Positions 61,075-64,000 of a DNA stretch of 64,000 nucleotides are shown here, piece by piece. A program made the translations under genes and the position numbers. Origin of the DNA: DATACQ01 sp036555515 (lineage in GTDB: Bacteria > Desulfobacterota > Binatia > UBA9968); contig DATBLC010000407.1 in NCBI GenBank assembly GCA_036555515.1, positions 1-64,000 on the forward strand. Reading direction: 5' to 3'. Each line of letters opens with the position of its first letter. Positions within the stretch are counted from its first letter, which is position 1. Under the pieces are notes generated by a model. The model saw nothing but the letters and a program-made list of their open reading frames with translations. It did no database searches and was not told where the DNA came from.

Positions 61075-64000
61075 TTAATTCCCGCTCACCCGCGACGCAT
61101 CATTTTTGTTCGCTTCGAATGCCGCCATCAACGCTTCGTCACCCACCAACCCTTTGGCCTCGGCTTGTTTTAGCGCTTCGACCACTCGGAGGTAGTCTTT
61201 GGGCATAACCTTGACGAATTTGGGCGCGCTCTCCTGCCAGAGCGCAAGAATCTGCCAGGCGCGCGCGCTGCGAGTATAAACGGCGTGGCGCTTGAGCATC
61301 TCCTCAACTTCCAGCATATCGCTCGCGTCGAGCTTTTCCAGGAACACGGTCTCCAGATTGCAGCGGTTCTTGAACCCGCCATCTTCATCCAAAACGAAGG
61401 CGACGCCGCCCGACATGCCGGCGGCGAAATTGCGCCCGGTCTTGCCGATAACGACGACCCGGCCGCCGGTCATATATTCGCAGCCATGGTCGCCGACGCC
61501 TTCGACCACGGCGCGAACGCCGCTGTTGCGCACGCAGAAACGTTCGCCTGCCATGCCGCGGATATAAGCCTCGCCGCGGGTGGCGCCATAAAATGCCACG
61601 TTGCCGACGATGATGTTTTCCTCCGGCGCGAAGGTCGAACCTTCGGGCGGATAAAGGATGACCTTGCCTCCCGATAATCCCTTGCCGAAATAGTCGTTGG
61701 CGTCGCCTTCAAGCTCCAGAGTCAGACCCGGCGGCACAAAGGCGCCGAAGCTTTGACCGGCGGAACCCTGGAAATGAAAATGAATGGTGTCTTCCGGCAG
61801 CCCCTGCGGTCCGTACTTCCGCGTCACCTCACTGCCGAGAATGGTCCCCACGACGCGATTGGTGTTACGAATGTCCAAAGTTGCCTTGACCTTCTCGCCG
61901 CGTTCGAGCGCGGGCGCCGCCAAATCGAGCAGCACCTGGTTATCGAGGGCGTTCTCAAGTCCGTGGTTCTGCTTAATCTGGCAGTAGCGTCCCACTTCGG
62001 CCCCCACCTGGGGCTGGTAAAGGATAGCCGCATAGTCCAATCCTCTGGCCTTCCAGTGTTCAACGGCGCGGCGCACTTCGAGCCTGTCCGCGCGGCCGAC
62101 CATTTCGTTCACGGTGCGAAAGCCGAGCTTGGCCATATGCTCGCGCATCTCCTGGGCTATGAAGCGCATGAAGTTGACAACGTGCGCCGGGTCGCCGGTG
62201 AATTTCTTGCGCAGTTCCGGATTCTGCGTCGCCACCCCGACGGGACAGGTATCGAGATGACACACGCGCATCATGATACAGCCGAGCGTTACCAGGGCCG
62301 TAGTGGCGAAGCCAAATTCCTCGGCGCCGAGCATCGCCGCGATCACCACATCGCGTCCGGTCTTCAACTGCCCGTCGGTTTCCACGGCAATGCGGCTGCG
62401 AAGGTTATTGAGCACCAGAGTCTGGTGCGTCTCCGCAAGTCCCAACTCCCAGGGTAAGCCCGCGTGCTTGATGCTGGTTTGCGGCGAGGCGCCGGTGCCG
62501 CCGTCGTGGCCGCTGATCAAGACTACGTCAGCGTGGCCTTTCGCGACGCCTGCGGCGATGGTACCGACGCCGATCTCGGAAACGAGCTTCACGCTGATAC
62601 GCGCGTGGTGGTTGGCATTTTTGAGGTCATGGATCAGTTGGGCCAAATCTTCGATGGAATATATATCATGATGCGGCGGCGGCGAGATCAGCCCCACGCC
62701 GGGAGTCGAATGGCGCACCTTGGCGATCCACGGATAGACTTTTCGTCCGGGCAACTCGCCGCCCTCGCCCGGCTTGGCACCCTGCGCCATCTTGATCTGC
62801 AGCTCCTGTGCCTGCGTGAGGTAGTAGCTTGTCACGCCGAAGCGTCCCGACGCGACCTGCTTGATCGCGCTGTTCTTGGAATCGCCGTTGGGCTCCGGCA
62901 TGTAGCGCGCCGGATCCTCGCCGCCTTCGCCGGTATTGCTCTTGCCGCCGATGCGGTTCATGGCAATGGCGAGAGCTTCGTGCGCCTCTTTGCTGATGGA
63001 GCCGTAGGACATGGCACCAGTCTTGAAACGCTTCACGATGGCGTCAACCGGCTCCACTTCCTCGATAGGAATGGGCTTCGACTCGTAATTGAGCTGCATC
63101 AGCCCGCGCAGTGTTGCCATGCGTTCCGACTGGTCGTCAATGAGCTGGGTGTACTCCTTAAAAGTTTTGTAATCGTTATTGCGGCAAGCTTTCTGCAACA
63201 AGTGAATCGTGCGCGGATTAAAAAGATGCAGCTCGCCGTCTTTGCGGTACTGGTACTGCCCGTAAACCTCCAGTGTATGGCCGTTCAGTGAATAGAGCGG
63301 AAAAGCCTTGGCGTGCTGTTGTTGCGCTTCCCGCGCGATCTCCTCCAGACCGATGCCACCGACCCGCGACGGCGTCCAGGTGAAGTACTTATCCACCAAC
63401 TCTTGGCCGAGTCCAACGGCTTCGAAAATTTGCGCCCCGCAATAGGATTTGATGGTGGAAATACCCATCTTCGCCATCACTTTGACCACGCCCTTGTAGA
63501 CCGCTTTGTCGTATCCTTTCACGGCATCGTGATAGGTGATATTCGGCAGCATGCCTTCATGGATCATGTCGTTGAGGCACTCGTAGATGAGATAAGGATT
63601 GATCGCTTGCACGCCGTAGCCGAGCAGCAAACAAAAGTGATGCACTTCGCGCGGCTCCCCCGACTCCAGCACTAAGCCGATGCGTGTGCGCGTGCCGTTG
63701 CGGATCAAATGATGATGTAGGCCGGACGACGCCAGTAGCGCCGGTATCGGCGCATGCAACGGGTCCACGCCTTTATCGGACAGGATAAGAATCGTCGCAC
63801 CGCCGGCAATGGCCTGATCCGCCGCGCCGAATAAATCTTCCAGCGCCTTTTCCAAGCCCGCTTTCCCCTGGTTCGGATTGAACACCATGGGCAGCGTCAC
63901 TACTTTGATCCCTGCCAAATCGGTACGGCGCAATTTTTCCATGTCGGAGTTTTTCAAGATCGGCTCCGGCAGGCGCAGCTGGCGGCAGCTTTCCGGTTTG
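61075..64000 (-). CDS. gltB: Glutamate synthase large subunit (5' part missing at window edge)
   Basis: About 975 C-terminal residues of an expected 1,500 are present; the reading frame is open to the right edge (upstream residues ESCRQLRLPEPILKNSDMEKLR), so the apparent ATG at 63957 is internal. The amidotransferase domain lies outside. Visible are the central domain, the FMN-binding synthase barrel (SNTGEGGEDPARY, ISGHDGGTGASPQTSIKHAG), the [3Fe-4S] segment CIMMRVCHLDTCPVGVATQ (C-x5-C-x4-C), and the C-terminal glycine-rich beta-helix (GKGLSGGKVILYPP, GVGDHGCEYMTGGRVVVIG). It is the first gene of the gltBD pair. Confidence 0.96.
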   Translation of the reverse strand, partial: KPESCRQLRLPEPILKNSDMEKLRRTDLAGIKVVTLPMVFNPNQGKAGLEKALEDLFGAADQAIAGGATILILSDKGVDPLHAPIPALLASSGLHHHLIRNGTRTRIGLVLESGEPREVHHFCLLLGYGVQAINPYLIYECLNDMIHEGMLPNITYHDAVKGYDKAVYKGVVKVMAKMGISTIKSYCGAQIFEAVGLGQELVDKYFTWTPSRVGGIGLEEIAREAQQQHAKAFPLYSLNGHTLEVYGQYQYRKDGELHLFNPRTIHLLQKACRNNDYKTFKEYTQLIDDQSERMATLRGLMQLNYESKPIPIEEVEPVDAIVKRFKTGAMSYGSISKEAHEALAIAMNRIGGKSNTGEGGEDPARYMPEPNGDSKNSAIKQVASGRFGVTSYYLTQAQELQIKMAQGAKPGEGGELPGRKVYPWIAKVRHSTPGVGLISPPPHHDIYSIEDLAQLIHDLKNANHHARISVKLVSEIGVGTIAAGVAKGHADVVLISGHDGGTGASPQTSIKHAGLPWELGLAETHQTLVLNNLRSRIAVETDGQLKTGRDVVIAAMLGAEEFGFATTALVTLGCIMMRVCHLDTCPVGVATQNPELRKKFTGDPAHVVNFMRFIAQEMREHMAKLGFRTVNEMVGRADRLEVRRAVEHWKARGLDYAAILYQPQVGAEVGRYCQIKQNHGLENALDNQVLLDLAAPALERGEKVKATLDIRNTNRVVGTILGSEVTRKYGPQGLPEDTIHFHFQGSAGQSFGAFVPPGLTLELEGDANDYFGKGLSGGKVILYPPEGSTFAPEENIIVGNVAFYGATRGEAYIRGMAGERFCVRNSGVRAVVEGVGDHGCEYMTGGRVVVIGKTGRNFAAGMSGGVAFVLDEDGGFKNRCNLETVFLEKLDASDMLEVEEMLKRHAVYTRSARAWQILALWQESAPKFVKVMPKDYLRVVEALKQAEAKGLVGDEALMAAFEANKNDASRVSGN

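Overview
This window looks like a chromosomal segment of an uncultivated, moderately GC-rich, Gram-negative soil or sediment bacterium. The pointers are glutathione enzymes (a GST and a glutathionyl-hydroquinone reductase), periplasmic binding proteins, a CpxP/Spy-like periplasmic protein and many CoA-linked catabolic genes. The gene mix resembles lineages formerly lumped as Deltaproteobacteria, or Methylomirabilota/Binatota-like groups, but no marker here fixes the taxon. No rRNA, tRNA or CRISPR array is seen.

Left part (1-11 kb). At the extreme left a probable IS110-family transposase begins and runs off the window. Then come recG and, all on the minus strand, a pyrimidine operon read pyrR - pyrB fusion - carA - carB. 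The ATCase is the most unusual gene here. One 650-residue protein joins a PyrB catalytic domain, a PyrI-type four-cysteine zinc domain without PyrI's allosteric domain, and a complete PyrR-like PRPP/UMP-binding domain. A separate PyrR lies just upstream. Its leader carries a PyrR-binding hairpin, a competing antiterminator, a 16-codon leader peptide and an intrinsic terminator that abuts the pyrR start codon. A RidA-family gene lies upstream of the leader.

Middle part (11-45 kb). Amidohydrolase, a giant three-GAF histidine kinase and a LOG-family gene are followed by several catabolic neighbourhoods, mostly next to lone substrate-binding proteins with no ABC permease or ATPase in sight. (i) CaiB CoA-transferase, MaoC hydratase, acyl-CoA dehydrogenase, MFS, CitE-type lyase and a binding protein resemble a C5-dicarboxylate (itaconate-type) CoA pathway. 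(ii) Aldehyde dehydrogenase, VOC protein and flavin reductase, then a GNAT protein, a membrane protein, a decayed cupin gene, a nitrate-reductase-associated protein and a HAD dehalogenase. (iii) A tyrosinase with a histidine-rich tail. (iv) MFS, GST and a ThDP enzyme in a compact operon. (v) VOC, ArgH-like lyase, binding protein, MmgE/PrpD and TcuA-like flavoprotein, a coherent polycarboxylate-degradation set.

Right part (45-64 kb). A TAXI-like binding protein without a signal peptide precedes a molybdopterin oxidoreductase. These are followed by a 727-residue proline-rich protein of unknown function, an NnrU-family membrane protein, an NMT1-type binding protein, a second histidine kinase, glutathionyl-hydroquinone reductase, a beta-hydroxyacid dehydrogenase, an amidohydrolase, a Q-rich coiled-coil protein, and gltD with the truncated gltB (glutamate synthase) at the right edge.

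The spacers are rich in repeats. Two copies of a roughly 280-bp MITE-like element lie in opposite orientation, 34 kb apart. REP-like palindromes occur, and there is a recurrent family of 7- or 9-bp GTTCAA-type arrays that fold into long perfect hairpins.
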